A stretch of DNA of 64,000 nucleotides from Agromyces lapidis (GCF_009749405.1 NZ_WBIQ01000007.1:186001-250000), one strand, 5' to 3'; positions 33,238 to 43,559 are shown, counted from the first letter of the stretch. The notes: a model not told the origin generated them from the letters alone. Numbers and translations are program-made.

Positions 33238-35964
33238 CTAGCTCTCGCCGCCGGCCGATCCGGTGGTGCCGGCGTTGACGTCGTGCAGACGGTACTTCTC
33301 GATCGCCTGTGCGGGCAGCGCGCGGTCGACCTCGCCGCGCTCGGCGAGCATCTCGAGCGTGCGGACGACCACCGAGGGGCCGTCGATCTTGAAGAAGCGG
33401 CGGGCGGCGGGACGCGTGTCGGAGAACCCGAAGTCGTCGGCGCCGAGGGTCGCGTACTGGCCGGGCACGTAGGCACGGATCTGGTCGGGCACCGCGTGCA
33501 TGTAGTCGGACACGCCGACGAACGGGCCACGGGCCCCCGCGAGCTTCTGCGTCAGGTACGACACGCGCCGCTCGGCGTCGGGGTTCAGGAAGTTGTGCTC
33601 GTCGGAGGCGAGGCCGTCGCGGCGCAGCTCCGACCAGCTCGTGACCGACCAGACGTCGGCCGAGACGCCCCAGTCTTCCGCGAGGAGCTGCTGCGCCTCG
33701 AGGATCCACGGCACGGCCACGCCGGAGGCGAGCAGCTGCGCCTTGGGCCCGGCTGCGTTCGACTCCGAGAGGCGGTGGATGCCGCGGAGGAGACCCTCGA
33801 CGTCGACGCCCTCGGGCTCGGCGGGCTGCACGATCGGCTCGTTGTACACCGTGAGGTAGTACATGACGTTCGGGTCGGCGTGGTTGCCGCCGTACATGCG
33901 CTCGAGGCCGGCGCGCATGATGTGCCCGATCTCGTAGCCGTAGGCGGGGTCGTACGAGATGACCGCGGGGTTCGTCGAGGCGAGCAGCGGCGAGTGGCCG
34001 TCGGCGTGCTGGAGGCCCTCACCCGTGAGGGTGGTGCGCCCGGCGGTCGCGCCGATGATGAAGCCGCGCGCCATCTGGTCGCCGGCGGCCCACATCGCGT
34101 CGCCCGTGCGCTGGAACCCGAACATCGAGTAGAAGACGTACACCGGGATGAGCGGCTCGCCCTGCGTGGCGTACGAGGTGCCGATGTTCGTGAACGCGGC
34201 GAATGCGCCCGCCTCGTTGATGCCGACGTGGACGATCTGGCCCTGCGGGCTCTCCTTGTAGGCGAGCAGCAGTTCGCGGTCGACCGAGGTGTAGTGCTGG
34301 CCGTTCGGGTTGTAGATCTTCGCGGTGGGGAAGAACGCGTCGATGCCGAAGGTGCGCGCCTCGTCGGGGATGATCGGCACGATGCGGTGGCCGAAGTCCT
34401 TCGAGCGGATCAGGTCTTTCAGGAGGCGCACGAAGGCCATCGTGGTGGCGATCTCCTGCGTGCCCGAGCCCTTCTTCGCGATCGCGTAGGTCGAGTCGTC
34501 GGGCAGGTTGAGCGCGACGTGCTTCGAGCGACGTTCGGGCACGAAGCCGCCGAGCTCGCGACGGCGCTCCTGCAGGTACTGGATCGCCTCGTCGTCCTGG
34601 CCGGGGTGGTAGTACGGCGGCAGGTACGGGTTCTCCTCGAGCTGCGCGTCGGAGATCGGGATGCGCATCTCGTCGCGGAAGGTCTTGAGGTTGTCGAGCG
34701 TCATCTTCTTCATCTGGTGCGTCGCATTGCGCCCCTCGAAGGACTTGCCGAGACCGTACCCCTTGATGGTCTTCGCGAGGATGACCGTGGGCTGGCCCTT
34801 GTGCTCGGTCGCCGCCTTGAACGCCGCGTAGATCTTGCGGTAGTCGTGGCCGCCGCGCTTGAGGCCCCAGACCTCGTCGTCGCTGAGGTGCGAGACGAGC
34901 TCGAGCGCGCGCGGGTCGCGTCCGAAGAAGTTCTCGCGCACGTAGGCGCCCGACTCGGTCTTGTACGTCTGGTAGTCGCCGTCGGGCGTGACGTTCATCA
35001 GGTTGCGGAGCGCGCCGTCGTGGTCGCGCGCGAGCAGGTCGTCCCACTCGCGGCCCCAGACGACCTTGATGACGTTCCAGCCGGCACCGCGGAAGAAGCT
35101 CTCGAGCTCCTGGATGATCTTGCCGTTGCCGCGCACGGGGCCGTCGAGGCGCTGCAGGTTGCAGTTGATCACGAAGTTGAGGTTGTCGAGGCCCTCGTTC
35201 GCGGCGACCTGGAGCTGACCGCGGCTCTCGACCTCGTCCATCTCGCCGTCGCCCAGGAACGCCCAGACCTGCTGGTCGCTGGCGTCCTTGATGCCGCGGT
35301 TGGTGAGGTACTTGTTGAGCTGGGCCTGGTAGATCGCGTTGATCGGGCCGAGGCCCATCGACACGGTCGGGAACTGCCAGAACTCGGGCATGAGACGCGG
35401 GTGCGGGTAGCTCGAGAGTCCGTGCGGCGCACGCGACTTCTCTTGGCGGAAGCCGTCGAGGTCGTTCTCGCCGAAACGCCCCTCGAGGAACGCGCGGGCG
35501 TACATGCCGGGGGAGGCGTGGCCCTGGAAGAAGATCTGGTCGCCGCCGCCGGGGTGGTCCTGGCCGCGGAAGAAGTGGTTGAGCCCGACCTCGTAGAGCG
35601 ACGCTGCGCCCGCGTAGGTGGAGATGTGGCCGCCGACGGCGATGCCCGGGCGCTGCGCACGGTGCACGAGGATGGCGGCGTTCCAGCGGAGCCAGGCGCG
35701 GTAGCGGCGCTCGACGTCTTCGTTGCCGGGGAACGCGGGCTCGTTCTCGGGGGCGATGGTGTTCAGGTAGTCGGTCGTCGGCACCATCGGCACGCCGAGG
35801 TGGAGCTCCTTCGAGCGCTTGAGCAGGCTGAGCATGATCTCGCGCCCGCGCTGGTGGCCCTTCTCGGCGACGAGCGCGTCAAGGGATTCGGCCCACTCGC
35901 TCGTCTCTTCGGGATCGGCGTCCAGCGCCTCGACGGAGTAAGGGTCCTGGTCGTTGACAGTCAC
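33238..35964 (-). CDS. aceE: Pyruvate dehydrogenase E1 (homodimeric)
   Basis: 908 residues, the usual length for the homodimeric E1 that decarboxylates pyruvate with thiamine diphosphate and acetylates the E2 lipoyl group. The ThDP motif GDGEMDE (around residue 240) with [15 protein letters not shown] is present, with transketolase-like [18 protein letters not shown] and [11 protein letters not shown] in the second half. Upstream of the fab regulator and fab genes, it links acetyl-CoA supply with fatty acid synthesis. Its E2 and E3 are probably the genes at 55512 and 57047. Confidence 0.97.
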   Translation of the reverse strand: MTVNDQDPYSVEALDADPEETSEWAESLDALVAEKGHQRGREIMLSLLKRSKELHLGVPMVPTTDYLNTIAPENEPAFPGNEDVERRYRAWLRWNAAILVHRAQRPGIAVGGHISTYAGAASLYEVGLNHFFRGQDHPGGGDQIFFQGHASPGMYARAFLEGRFGENDLDGFRQEKSRAPHGLSSYPHPRLMPEFWQFPTVSMGLGPINAIYQAQLNKYLTNRGIKDASDQQVWAFLGDGEMDEVESRGQLQVAANEGLDNLNFVINCNLQRLDGPVRGNGKIIQELESFFRGAGWNVIKVVWGREWDDLLARDHDGALRNLMNVTPDGDYQTYKTESGAYVRENFFGRDPRALELVSHLSDDEVWGLKRGGHDYRKIYAAFKAATEHKGQPTVILAKTIKGYGLGKSFEGRNATHQMKKMTLDNLKTFRDEMRIPISDAQLEENPYLPPYYHPGQDDEAIQYLQERRRELGGFVPERRSKHVALNLPDDSTYAIAKKGSGTQEIATTMAFVRLLKDLIRSKDFGHRIVPIIPDEARTFGIDAFFPTAKIYNPNGQHYTSVDRELLLAYKESPQGQIVHVGINEAGAFAAFTNIGTSYATQGEPLIPVYVFYSMFGFQRTGDAMWAAGDQMARGFIIGATAGRTTLTGEGLQHADGHSPLLASTNPAVISYDPAYGYEIGHIMRAGLERMYGGNHADPNVMYYLTVYNEPIVQPAEPEGVDVEGLLRGIHRLSESNAAGPKAQLLASGVAVPWILEAQQLLAEDWGVSADVWSVTSWSELRRDGLASDEHNFLNPDAERRVSYLTQKLAGARGPFVGVSDYMHAVPDQIRAYVPGQYATLGADDFGFSDTRPAARRFFKIDGPSVVVRTLEMLAERGEVDRALPAQAIEKYRLHDVNAGTTGSAGGES

Positions 35965-36135
35965 ACTCGACCTTTCTCTACGGCAGATCTACTGCGCGCG
36001 GGGTGCTGCGCGCGCACGACGAACGGCCGGGTTTCGACCGATCACACTTGGCCATACTAGTGACATTCGCACAACGTTTCGGCTCGGTCGGCTGTGCCTT
36101 CGCTCAGCCTTCCGACAAAGCAGAGAAGAGAACGG

Positions 36136-36603
36136 ATGCCGCTGCAGATCGGTGCCCCAGCCCCCGACTTTGAACTCCTCGACCACCTCGGCCGAACGGT
36201 CGGGCTCGCCGCGCTCCGCGCCGAGAAGCCGGTCGTGCTCGTCTTCTTCCCGCTCGCCTTCTCGCGCACCTGCCAGGGCGAACTCTGCGCGTTGCGCGAC
36301 CAGCTCTCGATGTTCGACGACGCGGGCGTGCACCTCGTCGGCATCTCGGTCGACTCGAAGTTCGCGCTGCGCGCCTGGGCGGAGGAGCAGGGCTACACGT
36401 TCCCGCTGCTCGCCGACTTCTGGCCGCACGGCGAAGTCGCCAGGGCGTACGACGTCTTCGTCGAGGATCGCGGCCACGCGGCCCGTGCGACCTTCGTGAT
36501 CGACGAGGGCGGCGTGATCCGCGCAGCCTTCGCGACGCCGCCCGGCGAGCCGCGCTCGATCGAGCAGTACCGCGAAGCGCTCGCATCCCTGCGCGACGAC
36601 TGA
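36136..36603 (+). CDS. AhpE-like peroxiredoxin
   Basis: 155 residues, thioredoxin fold. The peroxidatic Cys is C46 (FSRTCQGELC), one residue later than C45 in M. tuberculosis AhpE, with a further Cys at C51. The downstream FVIDEGGVIR strand is typical. AGAGAAGAG precedes ATG 36136. It reduces hydroperoxides and peroxynitrite. Divergent from aceE, as in M. tuberculosis where ahpE is near aceE. Confidence 0.93.
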   Translation: MPLQIGAPAPDFELLDHLGRTVGLAALRAEKPVVLVFFPLAFSRTCQGELCALRDQLSMFDDAGVHLVGISVDSKFALRAWAEEQGYTFPLLADFWPHGEVARAYDVFVEDRGHAARATFVIDEGGVIRAAFATPPGEPRSIEQYREALASLRDD

Positions 36604-36667
36604 GCGCACCGGCCGCGCCGCGCATTCCGTCGCCGCGATAGCATTGCGGATGCGTCGCACGCGCGGC

Positions 36668-36740
36668 GGGCCTTTAGCTCAGTTGGTAGAGCGCCACGTT
36701 TACACCGTGGATGTCGTCGGTTCGAGCCCGGCAGGGCCCA
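36668..36740 (+). tRNA. tRNA-Val (anticodon TAC)
   Basis: A complete cloverleaf: acceptor GGGCCTT/AGGGCCC with one G-U, D-arm GCTC...GAGC, anticodon stem CCACG/CGTGG around loop TTTACAC (anticodon TAC, decoding GUA), T-arm GTCGG-TTCGAGC-CCGGC, discriminator A. CCA is not encoded. It is unlike the tRNA 3' fragment repeated at 12066 and 18855. Confidence 0.97.
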
Positions 36741-36776
36741 CTCCCTCCATCGCACGCCGAACCCCGGGCCGCGGGG

Positions 36777-37364
36777 TCAGGCGGGATGCGCGGCGATGAG
36801 AGCCCTCGCGTTGTCGAGGTATCCGGCCGCGGCCGCGGGTTCGACGCGGACCGACGCGAACGCCGAGATGACGAGCCCGGTGCAGATGTCGGCGAGCAGA
36901 TCCTGATCATCGCGCGTCGCGCCCGCCACGCGGGCTCGGACCCCGTTTCCGAAAGCTGCACGGAGCTCCGCCCGGTACGAGGCGATCGTGCGCGCCACGG
37001 CGTCATCGTGCCCGATCGGGGAGGCGGAGGCGTTGACGAGGAGGCACCCACTCGTCGCCGGCAGCGTGCCGTGCCGGGCCAGCGCCTCGCGCAGGCCGGT
37101 CAGGTACTCCTCGAGTGCGGTCGGGGCGACCGGGTCGACGGTCATCGGGGCGAGCCGGGGGCGGATCACCTCGTCGAGGTAGCTGTCGACGGCCGCGTCG
37201 AACAGGCCCCGCTTCGAGCCGAACGCGTGGTAGATGCTCGATCGGCTGAGGCCGGTGACGCGCTCGAGCTCGGGCAAGGCTGCGCTCTCGAAGCCGTGCT
37301 CCCAGAACACCGCGCGCGCGGCGCGCACGACGTCGCCCGTGTCGAACGTCTGCGTGCGTCCCAT
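36777..37364 (-). CDS. TetR family regulator
   Basis: 195 residues. The N-terminal TetR HTH includes AARAVFWEHGFESAALPELE and TGLSRSSIYHAFGSKRGLF; the C-terminus is a ligand-binding helical bundle with a single Cys (SGCLLVNA). AAGGGA lies 6 nt before the ATG. A near-perfect palindrome at 37385-37422 lies between it and the divergent DUF1304 gene, so it probably represses itself and the DUF1304-oxidoreductase unit. Confidence 0.9.
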   Translation of the reverse strand: MGRTQTFDTGDVVRAARAVFWEHGFESAALPELERVTGLSRSSIYHAFGSKRGLFDAAVDSYLDEVIRPRLAPMTVDPVAPTALEEYLTGLREALARHGTLPATSGCLLVNASASPIGHDDAVARTIASYRAELRAAFGNGVRARVAGATRDDQDLLADICTGLVISAFASVRVEPAAAAGYLDNARALIAAHPA

Positions 37365-37384
37365 CGACGATCCCTTCGATTTGC

Positions 37385-37422
37385 GTACCGGTCGATCCAG
37401 TATATATTGGATCGAACGGTAC
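37385..37422. promoter_or_regulatory. Probable TetR operator
   Basis: 15-bp arms GTACCGGTCGATCCA and TGGATCGAACGGTAC match with one mismatch around an AT-rich 8-nt centre (GTATATAT). It is placed between divergent genes and would cover the promoters of both. Confidence 0.82.
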
Positions 37423-37463
37423 AATAATCATCCGCGGCATTCCGCCGCTTCGAAAGGACTCCC

Positions 37464-37853
37464 ATGGTCATCGCGGGACTCGTGCTCGCCGGCATCGCGG
37501 CGCTCGTGCACGTCTTCATCTTCTATCTCGAGTCCATCGCCTGGACGAGCAAGCGGGCCCGGAGCATCTTCGGCACCGGCACGGTCGAACAGGCCGCGGT
37601 GCAGAAGGAGCTCGCGTTCAACCAGGGGTTCTACAACCTCTTCCTGGCCGTCGCGGTCGCCGCCGGCATCGTGTTCTTCGCCGCGGGTGAGCCCGTCATC
37701 GGCGCGACGCTCGTGTTCACCGGTGCCGGCTCGATGGTCGCCGCGAGCCTCGTCCTGCTGCTGTCGAGCCCCGACAAGGCCGGCGCTGCGCTCAAGCAGG
37801 GGGTCATCCCCGCGCTCGGCGTCCTCGCGCTCGCGATCGGACTCGCGCTCTGA
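37464..37853 (+). CDS. DUF1304 membrane protein
   Basis: 129 residues, four hydrophobic helices. LVHVFIFYLESIAW and FNQGFYNLFLAVAV are characteristic of DUF1304. Function unknown; often near TetR genes. AAAGGA precedes the ATG, and the gene lies just downstream of the palindrome. Confidence 0.92.
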   Translation: MVIAGLVLAGIAALVHVFIFYLESIAWTSKRARSIFGTGTVEQAAVQKELAFNQGFYNLFLAVAVAAGIVFFAAGEPVIGATLVFTGAGSMVAASLVLLLSSPDKAGAALKQGVIPALGVLALAIGLAL

Positions 37854-37933
37854 CCCGAGCCGACCGCCCCGACTATTCCGGCTTCCCGCCACCCAACCCG
37901 ACCTTGCCCTCGCAGCATTCGCAGAGAAGAGCC

Positions 37934-38959
37934 ATGAGCAACTCCACCAGCACGCAGATCCACCTCGCCCGCCGCCCGCAGGGCTGGCCGACGCACGACG
38001 ACTTCCGCACGGTCACCGTCGTGCACCCCGAGCTCTCGCCGGGGGAGGTGCGCGTGTCCAACGAGTTCGTCTCCGTCGACCCGTACATGCGCGGGCGGAT
38101 GAACGACGTGCGCAGCTACGTCGCCCCCTACGCACTCGGCGAGGTGATCGCCGGCGGCGCGATCGGTCGCGTGGTCGCCTCGGCTGCCGTTGAGCTGCCC
38201 GTGGGCACCGTGGTGCTGCACCAGCACGGATGGGCCGACGGCGTCCAGGCGCCGGCCGCGTCATTCCGCGCCGTGCCCGAGGTGCCCGGCGTCCCGTCGT
38301 CGCTTCGGCTGCACATCCTCGGCATGACCGGGCTGACGGCCTACGTCGGCCTCACCGCCATCGCAGATCTGCGGGAGGGCGACACCGTCTTCGTCTCGGG
38401 TGCGGCCGGAGCTGTCGGCACCGCCGTCGGACAGATCGCGAAGCTCCTCGGCGCGAAGCGGGTGATCGGGTCGGCCGGCACCGCCGAGAAGGCGGCCCTG
38501 CTCACGGAGAAGTACGGCTACGACGCGGCTTTCGTCTACAAGGATGCTCCGGTGCGCGAGCAGCTCGCCGCACTCGCGCCCGAGGGGGTCGACGTCTTCT
38601 TCGACAACGTCGGCGGCGATCACCTCGAGGCGGCGCTCGACGTGATGAACGACGGCGGGCGCCTGGCACTCTGCGGTGCCATCGCCGGCTACAACACCAC
38701 CGAGCGGGTGCCGGGGCCCGACAACCTGGCGAACATCATCACCCGCGGTCTCGAGGTCACCGGGTTCACGCTCGCGGCCTATCTGCACCTCGCGCCCGAG
38801 TTCACCGAACGGATGACGGGCTGGTTCGCCGAGGGTCGCATCGCGTACGACGAGACCGTCGTCGACGGCATCGAGAACACCGTCGACGCCTTCCTCGCGA
38901 TGATGCGCGGCGCGAACACGGGCAAGATGCTCGTGCGCGTCAGCGGCGCACCCGCCTGA
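37934..38959 (+). CDS. NADP-dependent oxidoreductase (MDR, CurA/PTGR-like)
   Basis: 341 residues. The medium-chain reductase fold lacks catalytic zinc ligands. SVDPYMRGRMND near the N-terminus, the nucleotide-binding VSGAAGAVGTAVGQIAKLLGA, then FFDNVGGDHLEAALDVMN, match the leukotriene B4 dehydrogenase/CurA group that reduces activated alkenes. It is 80 nt after DUF1304 and likely co-transcribed under TetR control. Confidence 0.92.
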   Translation: MSNSTSTQIHLARRPQGWPTHDDFRTVTVVHPELSPGEVRVSNEFVSVDPYMRGRMNDVRSYVAPYALGEVIAGGAIGRVVASAAVELPVGTVVLHQHGWADGVQAPAASFRAVPEVPGVPSSLRLHILGMTGLTAYVGLTAIADLREGDTVFVSGAAGAVGTAVGQIAKLLGAKRVIGSAGTAEKAALLTEKYGYDAAFVYKDAPVREQLAALAPEGVDVFFDNVGGDHLEAALDVMNDGGRLALCGAIAGYNTTERVPGPDNLANIITRGLEVTGFTLAAYLHLAPEFTERMTGWFAEGRIAYDETVVDGIENTVDAFLAMMRGANTGKMLVRVSGAPA

Positions 38960-39024
38960 CGAGGCGACGTCGATCCGGCGGGCGGCCGCTCGTCGCCGCG
39001 GAGGCCCGACGCTAGGCTGGACGG

Positions 39025-39843
39025 GTGCCCCAGCAACTCGCCGATGTCCTCGCCGTCACCGAACGACTGTGGCCGGCCTCGGGCACCGAGCCGTGGGATG
39101 CCTCGGGGCTCGTCTCCGGAGCGATGGACGCCCCGGTCCACCGCGTCCTGCTCGCGGTCGACGCCGTCGCCGCCACCGTCGACGAGGCAGTCGAACAGCG
39201 GGCCGACCTTCTGATCGCGCATCACCCGCTGCTGCTGCGCGGCGTCACGAGCATCGCCGAAGACCGATACAAGGGCGCACTGCTCGCCAAGCTCATCCGG
39301 GGCGGCAGCGCGCTGCTCGCCGCACATACGAACGCCGACGTCGTCGCGACCGGCACCTCCGCGGTGCTCGCCGAGCGGCTCGGGCTCGTCGATACGCGGC
39401 CGATCGAGGCATCCGACGACGGCGCGACCGGCATCGGACGCGTGGGCCGTCTCGCCGAGCCGACGACCCTCGGGCGACTCGCGCGCCGTCTCGCCGAGGT
39501 GCTGCCGCCGACGGCGACGGGCGTGCGCGTCGCGGGCGGCTTCGACGACCCGGTCGAGACCGTCGCCGTGTGCGGCGGCGCCGGCGACTCGCTGCTCGGT
39601 CACCCGCTCGTGCGCGCCGCCGACGTCTACGTCACCGCCGACCTCCGGCATCACCCCGCCTCCGAAGCTCGCGAACAGGCCATGCTCGGCGGCGGCCCCG
39701 CGCTCGTCGACCTCTCGCACTGGGCGAGTGAATGGCTCTGGCTCGAGACCGCGGCGGCCGAGCTGCGCGCGGCTCTGCCCGGCGTCGAGGTCGCCGTGAG
39801 CGAGATCCGCACCGACCCCTGGGATTTCCAGGTCGTGCAATGA
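39025..39843 (+). CDS. Nif3-like dinuclear metal centre protein
   Basis: 272 residues. The Nif3/YbgI ligands are visible: LIAHHPLLLRG, AHTNAD, and the late HWASEWLW. The enzyme function is unsettled, and relatives have been called GTP cyclohydrolase I type 2. GTG 39025 is exactly 6 nt after TAGGCT (39013-39018), which suggests a leaderless transcript. It is followed by the zinc-ribbon gene, the same order as Rv2230c-Rv2229c in M. tuberculosis. Confidence 0.92.
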   Translation: MPQQLADVLAVTERLWPASGTEPWDASGLVSGAMDAPVHRVLLAVDAVAATVDEAVEQRADLLIAHHPLLLRGVTSIAEDRYKGALLAKLIRGGSALLAAHTNADVVATGTSAVLAERLGLVDTRPIEASDDGATGIGRVGRLAEPTTLGRLARRLAEVLPPTATGVRVAGGFDDPVETVAVCGGAGDSLLGHPLVRAADVYVTADLRHHPASEAREQAMLGGGPALVDLSHWASEWLWLETAAAELRAALPGVEVAVSEIRTDPWDFQVVQ

Positions 39844-39880
39844 TGACTTCTTCCATCCCGACCCCCACGAGGAGCAACAC

Positions 39881-40618
39881 GTGAAGGCCAGCCCCGCCGA
39901 GCAGCAAGAGCTGCTGCGCCTGCAGTCGATCGACACCCGGGTCGCGCAGCTCGCGCACCGCCTCGGCTCACTGCCGCAGACCGCTCCGTTGGCCGAGCTC
40001 GCGCAGCGCGACTCCGCCGTGCGCGGCACCCGCGCCGAGGCGATCGGCGCGCTCGAAGACGCGAAGGCCGAACTCGCGCGGCTCGAGTCCGACGTCGCGC
40101 TCGTCGAGGCGAGGATGGCCCGCGACAGCGAGCGACTCCAGCACACCTCCTCGGTGAAGGACGTCACCGCGCTCGAGGCCGAGCTCGCGTCGCTCGCGAA
40201 GCGCCGCTCCGACCTCGAAGACCAGGAGCTCGTCGTCATGGAGCGCGTCGAGGAGGCCGAGGTCGCCGTGTCGAGCATCGACCTGCAGCGTGCCGCGATC
40301 GTCACCGAGGTGACCGCGCTCGAAGCCGAGCGCGACGAGGCCGCTGGCACGCTCGCCGTCGAGCGCGAGCAGACCGAACGCGACCGCGAGGTCGTCGCCG
40401 CTGGGGTCCCCGCCGAACTGCTCGCCTTCTACGAGCAGCGTCGCGCCCGCGGTGCCGGCGTCGGCGCGGCCCTGCTCCGCCAGCGCACCTGCGGCGGCTG
40501 CACGATCACGCTCACGGGCTCCGACCTCGAGCAGGTGCGCCGCGCAGCGCCCGACGAGGTCGTGCAGTGCCCCGAGTGCGACCGCATCCTCGTGCGCACC
40601 GACGAGTCGGGTCTCTGA
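39881..40618 (+). CDS. Zinc-ribbon coiled-coil protein (C4-type, DUF164/CdsZ-like)
   Basis: 245 residues. A long coiled coil (about 5-170) precedes a C4 zinc ribbon with CGGC and CPEC (about 203-235). The GTG start lies 37 nt after the Nif3 stop. Proteins of this kind are conserved in actinobacteria with little known function. rnpB follows immediately. Confidence 0.9.
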   Translation: MKASPAEQQELLRLQSIDTRVAQLAHRLGSLPQTAPLAELAQRDSAVRGTRAEAIGALEDAKAELARLESDVALVEARMARDSERLQHTSSVKDVTALEAELASLAKRRSDLEDQELVVMERVEEAEVAVSSIDLQRAAIVTEVTALEAERDEAAGTLAVEREQTERDREVVAAGVPAELLAFYEQRRARGAGVGAALLRQRTCGGCTITLTGSDLEQVRRAAPDEVVQCPECDRILVRTDESGL

Positions 40619-40633
40619 CGGTAGACTGCAAGG

Positions 40634-41017
<384 letters not shown>

Positions 41018-41120
41018 ACTCCTCCGCTCGCCGGCGGGCACCCGCCCGAATCCGACGGCGAGTCTGCTTACGAGCTGCGACGATGGCCGCCGCGGCCGAC
41101 CGGAGCTAGACTCCGCGTCC

Positions 41121-41834
41121 ATGGACATGCTGAAGGGCGAGCAGATCGCCGCGGCGAACTTGACCGACTGGCGCAAGCTGGCCCAGGGCCTGCATGCCCG
41201 CTTCGTGGTCGACGGCTTCAGTTCCGGCGCACGGTTCGTCGTCGCGGTGGGTGAAGCGGGCGACGCCCTCGGCCACCACCCGCGCGTGTCGATCGGCGAG
41301 GGACACGTCGATCTCGAGCTGGTCAGCGACGACGCGGTCTACCGCGACGGCGAGGGCATCGAGCACCTCGTCGAATGGGTGACCCGGCAGGACGTCGACC
41401 TCGCGCGACGGATCACCGAGATCGCCGCGGACCAGGGGATCGTCGCCGACCCCGCCTCGGTCAGTGAGATCGAGCTCGGCCTCGACACGACCCGCTCCGC
41501 GACGATCGCCCCGGTGTGGGCCGCGCTGCTCACCGGGAGCGCCGAGTCGCAGGGGCGCGGGTCGCCCAGCGACGAGGTCAGAGACGCCACGGCACGGGTG
41601 CCGAACCTGTGGTTCGGCGACGGCGACGGCGACGAGCACGAGACCGCGCGGCAGCGGTTCCACCTCGAGGTCTACGTGGCGCCCGAGGTCGCCGAGCAGC
41701 GGATCGCCGCCGCCGTCGCCGCGGGCGGGACGGTCGTCGACGACCGCGATGCGCCCTCGCTCACGGTGATCGCAGACCAGGACGGCAACACGGGAGTCGT
41801 CTGCGTCGACGTGTCCGCTGCGAAGCAGGAGTGA
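41121..41834 (+). CDS. Pterin dehydratase-like (PCD) protein with C-terminal VOC-like domain
   Basis: 237 residues. The N-terminal part (1-95) is a 4a-hydroxytetrahydrobiopterin dehydratase domain with the signature GHHPRVSI plus a late HVDLEL strand. The C-terminal part (about 110-235) looks like a glyoxalase/VOC half (FHLEVYVAPEVAEQRIAAAV). TAGACT lies 8 nt before the ATG, so the leader would be very short. The fusion is common in actinobacteria; its substrate is uncertain. Confidence 0.82.
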   Translation: MDMLKGEQIAAANLTDWRKLAQGLHARFVVDGFSSGARFVVAVGEAGDALGHHPRVSIGEGHVDLELVSDDAVYRDGEGIEHLVEWVTRQDVDLARRITEIAADQGIVADPASVSEIELGLDTTRSATIAPVWAALLTGSAESQGRGSPSDEVRDATARVPNLWFGDGDGDEHETARQRFHLEVYVAPEVAEQRIAAAVAAGGTVVDDRDAPSLTVIADQDGNTGVVCVDVSAAKQE

Positions 41835-41886
41835 ATCGCCGACTCCGGTGAGTCGGACCCGGCGTCTCGGCCGGCCCGCTCGGCCC

Positions 41887-42639
41887 CTACTTCGCCGCGA
41901 GGGACGCGGCGCCGAGGATGCCCGCGTTGTTGCGGTGCACCGCCGGCACGATCGGGGTCTTCAGCTCGAGCAGTGGCAGGAACTGCTCGTGGTGCTTCGA
42001 GACCCCGCCCCCGATGACGAGCAGGTCGGGCGAGAAGATGAACTCGACGTGCGCGTAGAAGCGCTGCAGCCGTTCGGCCCATTGCGCCCAGTCGAGCCCC
42101 TCGCGCTCCATCGCAGAGTAGGCCGCGCGCTTCTCGGCCTCGGTGCCGTCGAGCTCGATGTGCCCGAGCTCGGTGTTCGGCACGAGCACGCCGTCGTAGA
42201 GGAACGCCGAGCCGATGCCGGTGCCGAGCGTGGTGAGGATGACGAGCCCGTCGGCGTCGACCGCCGCGCCGTAGCGCGATTCGGCGTAGCCGGCGGCATC
42301 CGCGTCGTTGATGAAGTGGATCTCGCGGCCGAAGGTCTGCTCGAACAGCTCTTCGGCGGGCAGGCCGATCCACTCGTGCGAGATGTTCGCGGCCGAGAGC
42401 GTACGCCCGTGCTTCACGATCGCGGGGAAGCAGACGCCGAGGGGGAGGGAGTCGTCGAAGTCGGCGGAGAGCCGCCCGAGCAGCTCCTCGGTCGCCGCGA
42501 GGATGTCGTCGGGCCGACCGCCCTCGGGCGTCTTCACCTTGATGCGATCGGAGACCAGTTCACCCGAGCCGAGGTCGACGACGGCCCCTTTGATGCCCGT
42601 ACCGCCGATGTCGATGCCGATCCCGAGTTGCGTGCTCAT
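41887..42639 (-). CDS. ppgK: Polyphosphate glucokinase
   Basis: 250 residues of the ROK fold, using polyphosphate or ATP to phosphorylate glucose. ATP-site GIDIGGTGIKGAVVD, the catalytic Asp in INDADAAG, GTGIGSAFLYDG, and GHIEL agree with actinobacterial PPGK. TAGTGT lies 7 nt before ATG 42639. 42 nt downstream of map on the same strand. Confidence 0.94.
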   Translation of the reverse strand: MSTQLGIGIDIGGTGIKGAVVDLGSGELVSDRIKVKTPEGGRPDDILAATEELLGRLSADFDDSLPLGVCFPAIVKHGRTLSAANISHEWIGLPAEELFEQTFGREIHFINDADAAGYAESRYGAAVDADGLVILTTLGTGIGSAFLYDGVLVPNTELGHIELDGTEAEKRAAYSAMEREGLDWAQWAERLQRFYAHVEFIFSPDLLVIGGGVSKHHEQFLPLLELKTPIVPAVHRNNAGILGAASLAAK

Positions 42640-42681
42640 GCGAATCACACTATCCCGCGGGGACGGGGCGCTCGTCGAGGC

Positions 42682-43545
42682 TCAGGGCAGCGTGAGGATC
42701 TCGGTGCCGCGCTCGGTGACGACCAGGGTGTGCTCGAACTGGGCGGTCAGCGAGCGGTCGCGGGTGACGACCGTCCAGTCGTCGTCCCAGACGTCCCACT
42801 CGATCCCGCCGAGGGTCAGCATCGGCTCGATCGTGAACACCATGCCGGGTTCGATCAGCGTCGTCGCGCTCGGGTCGTCGAAGTGGGGGATCACGAGACC
42901 GGTGTGGAACGCGCGCCCCACGCCGTGACCGGTGTAGTCGCGCACCACCCCGTACCCGAAGCGCTTCGCGTACGCCTCGATCGCCCGGCCGATGACGTTC
43001 ACCTGGCGTCCGGGGGCGACGGCGCGGATGCCACGCGCCAGCGCCTCGCGCGTGCGCTCGACGAGGAGGGTCGCCTCCTCGCTCGCCGTGCCGACGACGA
43101 AGGTGTGGTTGAGGTCGCCGTGCATTCCGTCGAGGTAGGCGGTGACGTCGATGTTCACGAGGTCGCCGTCGGCGAGCGCGGTGTCGTCGGGGATGCCGTG
43201 GCAGATGACCTCGTTGACCGAGGTGCAGCTCGACTTCGGGTAGCCCCGGTAGCCGAGCGTCGACGGGTAGGCGCCGTGCGCGACGATGAACTCGTGCGCG
43301 ATGCGGTCGAGCTCGTCGGTCGTGACGCCCGGCCTGATCGCGGCGGCCGCGGCCTCGATCGCGCCGGCGGCGACGCGCCCGGCCGCACGGATGCGCTCGA
43401 CCTCGTCGGGCGTGTAGCGGTCGCCGTCGCGGTTCGCGGCGGGGGCGGCGCGACCGACGTACTCGGGTCGGGCGATCGACGCCGGGACGGCGCGGTTCGG
43501 TGACAGACGGCCGGGGATCAGGTGGCAGGAGGGGTCCTTGGGCAT
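42682..43545 (-). CDS. map: Methionine aminopeptidase type I
   Basis: 287 residues; removes the initiator Met. Dimetal ligands: two Asp in [12 protein letters not shown], His in [11 protein letters not shown], Glu in FTIEPML, and Glu in AQFEHTL. An N-terminal extension of about 40 residues carries a Pro-rich linker, as in MapB. Its ATG lies 11 nt from the ATG of a divergent small gene; the intervening bases hold both -10 elements. Confidence 0.96.
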   Translation of the reverse strand: MPKDPSCHLIPGRLSPNRAVPASIARPEYVGRAAPAANRDGDRYTPDEVERIRAAGRVAAGAIEAAAAAIRPGVTTDELDRIAHEFIVAHGAYPSTLGYRGYPKSSCTSVNEVICHGIPDDTALADGDLVNIDVTAYLDGMHGDLNHTFVVGTASEEATLLVERTREALARGIRAVAPGRQVNVIGRAIEAYAKRFGYGVVRDYTGHGVGRAFHTGLVIPHFDDPSATTLIEPGMVFTIEPMLTLGGIEWDVWDDDWTVVTRDRSLTAQFEHTLVVTERGTEILTLP

Positions 43546-43559
43546 AGGATCAGCCTATG
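43543..43559. promoter_or_regulatory. Symmetric divergent leaderless promoter pair
   Basis: Perfect inverted repeat CATAGG-ATCAG-CCTATG includes both start codons. Rightward TAGGAT (43545-43550) is 6 nt from ATG 43557; leftward TAGGCT (43557-43552) is 6 nt from the map ATG at 43545. Each -10 overlaps the other gene's start. No good -35 elements were found. Confidence 0.6.

Noticed and set aside
33283-36060. 925-codon plus-strand frame antisense to aceE
   Set aside because: Shadow of aceE produced by GC3 bias; low-complexity Val/Arg/Asp product without domains.
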